Shown here: one piece after another, positions 57,446-64,000 of the stretch
Layout of the letters: each line of letters starts with the position of its first letter
How positions within the stretch are numbered: the first letter of the stretch is position 1
Assembly (NCBI GenBank): GCA_945865635.1
Contig: CAMBEP010000006.1
Span: 85,409 to 149,408, forward strand
Length of the DNA stretch: 64,000 bases
Reading direction: 5' to 3'
Source of the DNA: Candidatus Kuenenia stuttgartensis
GTDB lineage: Bacteria; Planctomycetota; Planctomycetia; Isosphaerales; Isosphaeraceae
Program-made: the position numbers and the translations under genes
The notes under the pieces: model-generated
Databases searched by the model: none
The model's input: the letters and a program-made list of their open reading frames with translations, nothing else
What the model was told of the DNA's origin: nothing

Positions 57446-58504
57446 TCAGCCGAGTTCAGGTATATCCAGATTCAGTCCAGTGGCCAGTTCCGAGAGTTTC
57501 TGCCAGTGGGCTTCTTCGATTGGTATCCCGTTTGTTTGGCGTAAGTTGCGTGTGTTTCGCTCAGGGTCGCCCGGGAGCAGGATTTGTTCGACACCGTCTC
57601 GCCGCTTGCTGGTCTTTACGTAATTGGAAAGGCCGTGGGCTTCAGTGAGCAAGTGGTCAGCGCCGGCGAAAAATGCGGGCTGAATGATCAGGAAGAAGAC
57701 GTTGTTGCCTTTGGCGGGTGGCGCGTCGGGATAGGCGGAGTGGCCGCCTGTGAGGCCGCCTGCCAGGATGTCGAGAACAAATGAGAGGCCGAAGCCTTTA
57801 TAAGCCTGGGGCCCGCCCATGGGCAGGATGGAGCCCAAAGGCTTTTCATAAAGCACGTGGCTTTCTGTGGTTGGTTCGCCATCAGGGCTTAGGAGCCAGC
57901 CTTCGGGAACGGGTTTGCGATGATTCATGAAATAGGATCGGACTTTCCCTTCGGCGACGACGCTCGTACCGAAATCCAGGATGACGGGCTGATCGCCAGT
58001 CGGGACCCCCAGGCAGAGCGGGTTGGTCCCAAGGCGGGGCTCGGTCCCTCCGGGTGGAGCGACTCGCTGGCCGGCTCCGCAATTATTGACGGTGGCCATC
58101 AGGATCATGCCTTCTGCGGCAACTCGTTCCGCATATTCGCCAAGCCTGCCGATGTGCCCAAAATTCCGCCCTGCCCCGGATGCAAGCCCAAAGCTGCGGG
58201 CTTTGGGAAGGATCAGGTCAAGTAGCCTGTGGGACTGCACCTGGCCCAGCCCCCAGCCGCCATCGGCTGTGATGACTGCTCCCTGATCGGACTCGACATG
58301 CAGCGGAGCCGCGGGTTGGTAGGCCCCGGATTTGATAAAATCGATGTATTGCGGAATTCGCAGGACTCCGTGCGAATCGTGGCCACACAAGTTGGCTCCT
58401 ACCAAGCTTGCTGCAACAATGCGTGCCGATTCCGGCGCAACACCCACCGCCACAAAGATTGAGGTGGCAAAGTCAGTGAGAACTGAGTCTCTGATGATCA
58501 GCAT
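57446..58504 (-). CDS. Ldh-family (malate/L-lactate/ureidoglycolate type) NAD(P)-dependent dehydrogenase
   Basis: The 352-residue protein has GANLCGHDSHGVLRIPQYI, with the catalytic His, GGWGLGQVQSHRLLDLIL, NFGHIGRLGEYAERVAAEG, the PGGTEPRLGTNPLCLGVP loop and KGFGLSFVLDILAGGLTGG. These are the marks of COG2055, distinct from classical lactate dehydrogenase. Substrate specificity (malate, lactate, ureidoglycolate, delta1-piperideine carboxylate) cannot be read. It diverges from the aldose epimerase. Confidence 0.88.
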   Translation of the reverse strand: MLIIRDSVLTDFATSIFVAVGVAPESARIVAASLVGANLCGHDSHGVLRIPQYIDFIKSGAYQPAAPLHVESDQGAVITADGGWGLGQVQSHRLLDLILPKARSFGLASGAGRNFGHIGRLGEYAERVAAEGMILMATVNNCGAGQRVAPPGGTEPRLGTNPLCLGVPTGDQPVILDFGTSVVAEGKVRSYFMNHRKPVPEGWLLSPDGEPTTESHVLYEKPLGSILPMGGPQAYKGFGLSFVLDILAGGLTGGHSAYPDAPPAKGNNVFFLIIQPAFFAGADHLLTEAHGLSNYVKTSKRRDGVEQILLPGDPERNTRNLRQTNGIPIEEAHWQKLSELATGLNLDIPELG

Positions 58505-58572
58505 CTTGAGGATTCCGCTTTGATTTTGAAGAATGGATTGAGGACTTTCTCTGCTCTGGCGTTTATTATGTT

Positions 58573-58584
58573 CAAACCGGTTTG
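58573..58584. promoter_or_regulatory. Perfect 12-bp palindrome between divergent dehydrogenase and epimerase genes
   Basis: CAAACCGGTTTG is self-complementary and sits in the 143-base divergent intergenic region, an operator-like position. No clear promoter pair could be chosen around it. Confidence 0.35.
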
Positions 58585-58647
58585 GATCTCACAACAAAAA
58601 ATCCTTTCGGCAGGTCGTCTCAAAAAAAGAACGGGAATGGGTTGATC

Positions 58648-59661
58648 ATGGCTTTTGAAATTGCTGACGAATTGAGCGGATCGGTTCAGGTCGTGCATCT
58701 GTTTGAGCAAGAAACCGGCCTCTCCGCACGGATTTCGCCAACTTTGGGCTGGAATCTGTTTGAATTGCATTTGCCGGTCAATGGCAAGCCGACCCCAATT
58801 CTAATGCAACCACCAAGTCCTGATGATCTTAAGGCGTCTCCATCGCGCTATGGCAATCCCATCCTGTTTCCGTTCCCGAATCGGATCCGGCAGGGGCAGT
58901 TTGACTGGCAGGGCAAGACTTACAACACGCCTGTCAATAACGGTGGAAATGCCATTCATGGATTCGCCCTGAAATCGGCCTGGCGGGTCACTCAAAAACT
59001 CGCAGACAAGGAATTCGCCCAAGCCACGGCGCAATGGCGGCTCTCCATCGACTCCCCAGAGCATCTCAGCCACTGGCCTGCCGATGCCCTAATTGAGATC
59101 ACCTATCGGCTTGATCGGCAATCACTTAAAGCATCCGCAAAAATCTCCAACCCCGACAGCCGCCCACTGCCCTGGGGTTTGGGATATCACACCTACTTCC
59201 AGTTGCCATTCTCCCAGTCGGGCAGCCTGGCTCAGACCAAGATTGTCATACCCGCTTCGCAGCGATGGCAGCTCCGGGACTTCCTCCCTTCCGGAGCCAA
59301 AGAGCCCCTGCCGGCCAATCTCGATTTTCGCCAAGGCCTCCCCCTCAAAGGCTTGAAAGCCGATGATGTCCTGACCGACCTGGCCCATAATGCCGACGGA
59401 CGCACAGAGTGCCTCCTCATGGACACAGACTTGGGCTGGGAAGTCGCAGTCGCCACCTCGCGTTCGTTTCGCGAGCTGGTCGTCTTTACGCCATCGTGGA
59501 ATCCAAACTCAATCGCTCTGGAGCCTTACACGCAGACCACCGATGCCATCAACCTGGCTGCCAAGGGGCTTGACGGAGGCTTAAGCGTGCTTGCGCCGGG
59601 CCAATCAGAGACCCTGGACTTGTGGATCACAAGCCGAAAATCAACTGCCAGCAGCTCTTAA
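58648..59661 (+). CDS. Aldose 1-epimerase family protein
   Basis: About 337 residues of the galactose-mutarotase beta-supersandwich. Family features are SRYGNPILFPFPNRIRQG, NNGGNAIHGFALKSAWRV (substrate His), PWGLGYHTYFQLPF (second catalytic His) and SIALEPYTQTTDAIN with the general-base Glu. It interconverts alpha and beta anomers of hexoses. ATG 58648 is chosen; the upstream in-frame stretch crosses the palindrome and looks noncoding. Confidence 0.87.
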   Translation: MAFEIADELSGSVQVVHLFEQETGLSARISPTLGWNLFELHLPVNGKPTPILMQPPSPDDLKASPSRYGNPILFPFPNRIRQGQFDWQGKTYNTPVNNGGNAIHGFALKSAWRVTQKLADKEFAQATAQWRLSIDSPEHLSHWPADALIEITYRLDRQSLKASAKISNPDSRPLPWGLGYHTYFQLPFSQSGSLAQTKIVIPASQRWQLRDFLPSGAKEPLPANLDFRQGLPLKGLKADDVLTDLAHNADGRTECLLMDTDLGWEVAVATSRSFRELVVFTPSWNPNSIALEPYTQTTDAINLAAKGLDGGLSVLAPGQSETLDLWITSRKSTASSS

Positions 59662-59701
59662 AAAGCCTTGCCGCCCAGCTTTGTCGATGGCTACTGGCGG
59701 C
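59658..59701 (-). terminator. Candidate terminator of the RsbW-like gene
   Basis: GCCGCCCAG (59670-59678) pairs with CTGGCGGC (59694-59701) with one bulged C; on the minus strand AAGGC and five T follow. It lies directly after the minus-strand stop and overlaps the end region of the convergent epimerase gene. Confidence 0.5.
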
Positions 59702-59705
59702 TCAC

Positions 59706-60626
59706 TCAGCAGCGGTCGCCTTCGCGATGCCGAAGTGTCACCAAAACCGTATTGCCAGCCGTGTTATAGGCAAGCTTGTCGACCAGGCCACGCGTAATCA
59801 GGATCCCAAATCCACCATCGCGAAGGCCAAGCTGCTCGCGGACCTCCAGGTGGCAAATCGGATCCTCTTCATTCGCTGCATGCGGCAGATGATTCCGATT
59901 GAATCCCGTGCCTTGATCGGCAACTGTCAAATGAAGGCTGCGGTCGTCGGCCCTGAGTCGAATATGGACCGTCTTAGATGCATCGCTCCCGTTGCCCCAT
60001 TCAATCGCATTCTGGCCAAGCTCAAATACGGCTTGCCGCAGTCGGCCCGTTCGCTTGGTCATCCAGGGCACCAGTCGAACACAATGAAGAATCCAGGCCG
60101 ATGCCTGCTCAAGTGCGTCCGGACGACTCGACATGTCCAGGTGGACATCAATATGAAAGTGGCGCTTGAGCCGGGTCCTGAGGATCGACTCAATTCGTTT
60201 GATCCAAAGCTCGCTCCCGCTCCAGCCCCTTCGGCCAATCACACCGTCTGGCTGAAGGCTGAAAAAATCCGTATGGGAGTCAAATTCCGGAAGGTTCCCC
60301 GCATGCGACCAGACCAAAATCGGGCTCGCCGATGTACGCGGATCGCATCGCAGACTCCTCAGCCAGTGCTGGATCAGACCTGCCTTGCCCTCCGACCCGT
60401 CAAGCACCAGAATCTGGCCGCCTGGACTGAATTTCTGGCGGTTGGCCGATAGAAAGTCTGTTGGATTTGAGGCCGAAACGTGCTCGCATATCCTTGGTGT
60501 CAATGCCGCCGAAAGCCGGGCTGGAATCGGCTTCGAATCGCTAAACCATAGCCATTGCGGTACGATCCCGATCTCGCCTGAATCAAGATTCATCGTTTCC
60601 GGTTCTGATTTTTCTTCCGTCCACAT
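59706..60626 (-). CDS. RsbW-like anti-sigma/histidine-kinase-type ATPase with N-terminal receiver-like domain
   Basis: The 306-residue protein has a C-terminal HATPase fold: RQAVFELGQNAIEWGN (N box with Glu and Asn), LTVADQGTGFNRN (G1 box) and LRDGGFGILITRGLVDKLAYN (G2). This matches the anti-sigma/SpoIIAB-RsbW class rather than full histidine kinases, as no phospho-accepting His domain is seen. Residues about 60-150 (GGQILVLDGSEGKAGLIQHW, ASPILVWSHA) read like a receiver fold with degenerate acidic residues. It probably takes part in partner switching or controls a sigma factor. Confidence 0.75.
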   Translation of the reverse strand: MWTEEKSEPETMNLDSGEIGIVPQWLWFSDSKPIPARLSAALTPRICEHVSASNPTDFLSANRQKFSPGGQILVLDGSEGKAGLIQHWLRSLRCDPRTSASPILVWSHAGNLPEFDSHTDFFSLQPDGVIGRRGWSGSELWIKRIESILRTRLKRHFHIDVHLDMSSRPDALEQASAWILHCVRLVPWMTKRTGRLRQAVFELGQNAIEWGNGSDASKTVHIRLRADDRSLHLTVADQGTGFNRNHLPHAANEEDPICHLEVREQLGLRDGGFGILITRGLVDKLAYNTAGNTVLVTLRHREGDRC

Positions 60627-61043
60627 ACGCGCACATCCGTCAGGCTAGCCAGCAGATTGTGTCAGTCAGGTTCATCAAGCCTTGCACGATTCTTTCGATT
60701 CTGGCTTGATCTCAATATTCAACATTCTACCCTGCTTTGTCATTTGTACAACAATAAAAAATGGCGATATTCTCTTAAGTGACTATTGCTAAGAGTATTA
60801 GAATAAATGGTCTGTTTCGTGGGAAAGCAGGAAACAGTCTTCGCACGATTCGGATCAGGTCGAATCATGCCACCCCTCCCGAGAAAAGCAGCCTTGATTC
60901 GCTAGCGTTCCAGGCGGCGAAAAGGTGCCTCGGCCAGCCCTTGAAATCCATCAGAACCGACCTTGACGAAAATCCGGAATCAGGCAATATCTGAAAAGAT
61001 TATTAAAGCAGTGGATGATTGCAAGACAACGGAGTTCCCGACC
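60627..61043. other. Gene-free divergent region between RsbW-like and DUF362 genes
   Basis: Only two short inverted repeats are seen: CTGTTTC/GAAACAG (60812-60837) and GATTCG/CGAATC (60847-60866). The centre (60720-60810) is AT-rich and could hold promoters, but no pair of boxes was convincing. An in-frame upstream start of the DUF362 gene at 60963 is possible. Confidence 0.4.
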
Positions 61044-62231
61044 ATGAATCAGCGTCCAAGGGTGGCGATTGTTGCGGATGACAGGCGTCAGGACGCCGTC
61101 GCACAGGCCCTTCATCTGCTGGGCGATGCTTGGCCGATCGTCCCCCGGCAAGGCACCATTCTGAAGCCGAATCTTGTCAGTCATAACGACTTGCGAGCCA
61201 GCTCCCACCCCACCACTGTGGCCACAGTGGCCGACTACCTTTACGCTCGTGGCGCAGAACATCTCACCATCGCTGAAGGGGCCACCGACGCCACCTCCGG
61301 CTTCGACCTGCTGGGCCATCGTCGCATGTTCTTCGGCCGAAATGTGACCTGGTTTGATATCAATCGCGACGAAACCCGATGGCAAGAAATCGACCTGCGC
61401 GGAACCAATCAGGCCATGCGCCCCTCAAGAATCAGCTCAACGATCGCTCAGGCAGATCTTTATGTCTCAGTGGCACTCGCCAAGACGCATGTCAATACCA
61501 TGCTCACCGGATGTCTCAAAAATCAGATGTCATGCCTCCATCCGAACGACCGCATTCAAATGCACGGATATCAGGCCGGCGGCAATGGTTACACAGGCCT
61601 GAAACATAAAATGGTGCAATGGCTTAAAGGCGATTCCCCAGCCGTGGCCTATGCCACAACCGCTTTGGGCCGTGCCAAGCAGGCGGCCGTAATCGCTCAG
61701 CAGATCACAGGACGACTGACTTGGGAGAAACTCTCAAAGCCGCAGGTGGAGTTCGTCAAATCCGTCGCTGCCATGCATACCAATCTCGTCAGGCTCAATC
61801 AAGCCGTCAAGCCGCGACTGGCTTTGGTCGATGGCTTCAGCGCCATGGACGGCGAAGGGCCTCGCTTCGGCCGCAGTCGCAATCTCGGCTGGGTGGTCGC
61901 CGGATCAGACCCCGTGGCCGTAGATTCTGTTGTCGCTCATCTCATGGGGCTACAACTGGGCGATATCGGATACCTCGTTCTCGCGGATCAAGCTGGATTG
62001 GGATCCTCAAATCTCGACCAGATCGAATTGGTCGGCGACCCCATCCAGAAACTCGCTCGCCGATGCCGAAGACACAGCCACGCCCCGCTTCAGCGATTGT
62101 GGAGAGATGCCCTCACGGCCATCGGCGAAACACGCCCAGGCCCTGCATCGCCACAACAATCCGCCTATCATTCCCATCTCTCGGCCAGCCAACGAGATTC
62201 GTCTGCCCTGGACAGGTCTGTTTCCCATTGA
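61044..62231 (+). CDS. DUF362 domain protein
   Basis: About 395 residues. ILKPNLVSHNDLRASSHPTT is the DUF362 N-terminal hallmark, followed by DLYVSVALAKTHVNTMLTGC with LKNQM, and LALVDGFSAMDGEGPRFG with VVAGSDPVAVDSVVAHLMG near the end. Some family members carry iron-sulfur ferredoxin domains; none is present here. The function of the family is unknown. Start ATG 61044 (MNQRPRVAIV) has GGAG ten bases upstream; ATG-type starts at 60963 would add a nonconserved tail. The next gene starts 25 bases downstream. Confidence 0.72.
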   Translation: MNQRPRVAIVADDRRQDAVAQALHLLGDAWPIVPRQGTILKPNLVSHNDLRASSHPTTVATVADYLYARGAEHLTIAEGATDATSGFDLLGHRRMFFGRNVTWFDINRDETRWQEIDLRGTNQAMRPSRISSTIAQADLYVSVALAKTHVNTMLTGCLKNQMSCLHPNDRIQMHGYQAGGNGYTGLKHKMVQWLKGDSPAVAYATTALGRAKQAAVIAQQITGRLTWEKLSKPQVEFVKSVAAMHTNLVRLNQAVKPRLALVDGFSAMDGEGPRFGRSRNLGWVVAGSDPVAVDSVVAHLMGLQLGDIGYLVLADQAGLGSSNLDQIELVGDPIQKLARRCRRHSHAPLQRLWRDALTAIGETRPGPASPQQSAYHSHLSASQRDSSALDRSVSH

Positions 62232-62256
62232 TCCGACTTCGGATTTTTGCCAAATC

Positions 62257-63816
62257 ATGTACCTGAAATTGACCACACCACTGGCTCCTGCACCAAGCCC
62301 GATCTGGGCCGTGGTGGTCATCGCTCTTCTCATGATGCTCATGCCGGCCCCTGGCAAGGCCGCCGACCAACCTTCGCCCCTTGACAGTGGCTGGGCCATG
62401 GCCGAGGTCATCGCCGATTCCGCCTTGATCCACCATACTCCAAATGATGTTTCGTTCATCACCGGAACCGCCCAGAGCGGCGACCTGATCTGGATCAAGA
62501 ACCTCTCCAACGAATCCCAGTGGCTCCAGATTCGGTCGACTCAGGGCTCCATAAGCTGGATCCTTCAATCCGATATCAGCGAAATTCGTAAGGGCGAGGG
62601 CCGAATCAAGTCAACCAAAGCCACCATCAGGCCCGGCCGGCTCGGGGCACGATTGCCGGGCCCTCCGGGCATGGAAATTCAAAAAGGCGCGACCGTCTGG
62701 CTCTTGCCCAATGAGCCGCTTCTCCTGCCCCAGCGCGGTGGACTGATCACCTGGCGGGCCATCGAGCCGCCCACCGATGAGCCACGTTTCATTCGTAAGG
62801 ATCAAGTCCGCCGTATCGACAACCGTAAACCGAGCACTGAAGAAGGCTTCGTGGATTCCGAGGGGCCCGGAACCCTCGCCAATTCGACCCCAAAACGCAA
62901 TCCCAGACCCCTGCCTCCCAAAATTCAACCGCCCGCCAATGCTCCTCCAGAGATCGATCAAGGTTCGCCCCTGGTCATCGCAAGGTCGAACCCCGCACCA
63001 GAACCTGACCAAAAACCGAAAGAAACCAAGCCGCCAGGGATTGATGCCCTCGAAATTCTTGATGCACCTGATCCCGACAAGCCGCTGCAGCGAAAAATTC
63101 CCATCGACAACGGCCCTGACCTCATCCTCGATTCCGATCCCGCGGCCCTGCCCGACTTTGCACCCCTAATGCCAGCCCCACCAGGCAACGAAGATTCAAC
63201 TCCCGGGCCAAATAAAAATCCAGGTGGAAATGTAAAGGGTTTTCAAGGCGCCCATGGAAAAGTCAGCCCTCTGGAATTGCCTGCCGATCCGGACCAGGCT
63301 TTGGAACTGCTTGAATCGCGGTTCCGCGTCGTCGTTGCCCAGCCCCTGATTTCATGGGACTTTCGCTCCATACTCGCCTCCTGCGAAACCATGCAGGGGC
63401 GACCCATGTCGCCCAGCCAGACCGCCCGTCTCCATTCCCTGAGAGACAAGGCGGAGCGTCAGGATGAAATCGGCCGATCCTCCCGCCAATTTTGGGAGTC
63501 CATGCGTCGAAGCCGATCCCACGACCCCAATCGAATGAAATCAGATGACTTAAAACTTGCCACAAGTCGAAACCGATTCGATATCTCAGGCCTAATGCTG
63601 CCATCCACTCGCGATGTCGATGGCCAATTGCTTTATAACCTGATTGGCGATACCGGCGCAACCATCGCCTATCTAAAAATGCCGCCCGCAGCCCCCATCG
63701 AAAAATGGGTCGGCAAGAGAGTCGGAATTCGTGGCCGTGTGCGATATCACGAAGATCTCAGGGCCCGACTGGTCTCAGTCCAGGACGTCGAACTGCTCGA
63801 ACCAGAAGAAGACTAA
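62257..63816 (+). CDS. Secreted SH3-like domain protein with Pro-rich middle
   Basis: About 519 residues. A signal peptide (PIWAVVVIALLMMLMPAPG, then KAAD) is followed by an SH3-like beta-barrel (SGWAMAEVIADSALIHH, SQWLQIRSTQGSISWIL), a second such unit (GRIKSTKATIRPGRLGAR), a long Pro-rich disordered part (about 200-360) and a C-terminal domain ending VGKRVGIRGRVRYHEDLRA, like an OB-fold. The protein is probably periplasmic and may bind the cell wall. The ATG at 62257 starts the signal peptide; the longer frame lies in the DUF362 gene. A terminator-containing repeat follows. Confidence 0.68.
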   Translation: MYLKLTTPLAPAPSPIWAVVVIALLMMLMPAPGKAADQPSPLDSGWAMAEVIADSALIHHTPNDVSFITGTAQSGDLIWIKNLSNESQWLQIRSTQGSISWILQSDISEIRKGEGRIKSTKATIRPGRLGARLPGPPGMEIQKGATVWLLPNEPLLLPQRGGLITWRAIEPPTDEPRFIRKDQVRRIDNRKPSTEEGFVDSEGPGTLANSTPKRNPRPLPPKIQPPANAPPEIDQGSPLVIARSNPAPEPDQKPKETKPPGIDALEILDAPDPDKPLQRKIPIDNGPDLILDSDPAALPDFAPLMPAPPGNEDSTPGPNKNPGGNVKGFQGAHGKVSPLELPADPDQALELLESRFRVVVAQPLISWDFRSILASCETMQGRPMSPSQTARLHSLRDKAERQDEIGRSSRQFWESMRRSRSHDPNRMKSDDLKLATSRNRFDISGLMLPSTRDVDGQLLYNLIGDTGATIAYLKMPPAAPIEKWVGKRVGIRGRVRYHEDLRARLVSVQDVELLEPEED

Positions 63817-63853
63817 AAACAGGCCGAAGCAATATACTCTACGCGGTTATAAA

Positions 63854-63992
63854 TGGCACTTTTTGATCAAAACGATGCCGGAGGCATCTGGAGCCAGTAG
63901 CCGGTGGTTGAGGAGCGTCAGCGACGACACCACCGGACGAAGACGCGACATAAGGTCTTGCACCCCTGCCGGGGTGCCAGCAGCTTTTTTTT
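63854..63992 (+). repeat. Structured intergenic repeat, copy 3, ending in a terminator
   Basis: Three perfect hairpins are spaced along it: GATGCC/GGCATC (63874-63888), CCGGTGGT/ACCACCGG (63901-63936) and CACCCC/GGGGTG (63961-63976). Eight T follow at 63985-63992. TGGCACTTTTT and GCCGGTGGTTGAG link it to copies 1 and 2. It lies about 40 bases after the SH3-like gene and should terminate it. Confidence 0.8.
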
Positions 63993-64000
63993 AGACCTCA

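Overview
The window looks like chromosomal DNA of a Gram-negative, aerobic bacterium of the phylum Planctomycetota (inference; no 16S gene is present). Supporting signs are a partial lpxC next to an OmpH/Skp gene, a large Ser/Thr kinase fused to PAS domains, a WD40 protein with a signal peptide, a SurA/PpiD-like protein with a short N-terminal anchor, and an A2-type haem-copper oxidase cluster beginning with a dihaem lipoprotein. Genes are dense, many start/stop pairs overlap (ATGA, GTGA, TAATG), and sigma70-like promoters and intrinsic terminators can be read in most larger gaps.

Layout. Bases 1-5655 are a minus-strand housekeeping run: pcrA/uvrD, pdxJ, dapA, ompH and the start of lpxC. Bases 5843-14105 hold a plus-strand multi-pass TPR protein and a minus-strand unit cysK - JAMM protease - LPG-synthase-type membrane protein - GT2 - GT-C-like membrane protein. 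Bases 14398-25522 hold a WD40 protein, the kinase-PAS protein, the SurA/PpiD-like protein, topA, and 5-formyl-THF cyclo-ligase preceded by a probable 6S RNA. A DUF4912 protein follows, divergent from the respiratory block.

Bases 27463-44326 are an energy superlocus on the plus strand: a complete F-type ATP synthase operon (atpZ/I-B-E-F-H-A-G-D-C), a terminator, a 9-bp tandem repeat and a good promoter, then dihaem cytochrome c - coxB - coxA - ctaA - ctaB - coxC - coxD - SCO/DUF420 fusion. A membrane acyltransferase carrying ankyrin repeats follows. Together these encode the terminal oxidase, its haem A supply and copper-site assembly, and the ATP synthase that uses the resulting proton gradient.

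Bases 46776-57257 are a surface-glycan cluster: two plus-strand glycosyltransferases facing a tightly overlapped minus-strand unit (oxidoreductase, polysaccharide deacetylase, three methyltransferases, flippase, two GT4 enzymes). The end of the window carries an Ldh-family dehydrogenase, an aldose 1-epimerase, an RsbW-like ATPase, a DUF362 protein and a secreted SH3-like protein.

The most unusual items are a structured intergenic repeat present three times downstream of plus-strand genes, the probable 6S RNA, a second inverted-repeat element without a transposase, a cytochrome c fold split by a duplicated domain, the SCO-DUF420 and acyltransferase-ankyrin fusions, and a cysK-JAMM pair lacking a visible sulfur-carrier gene.
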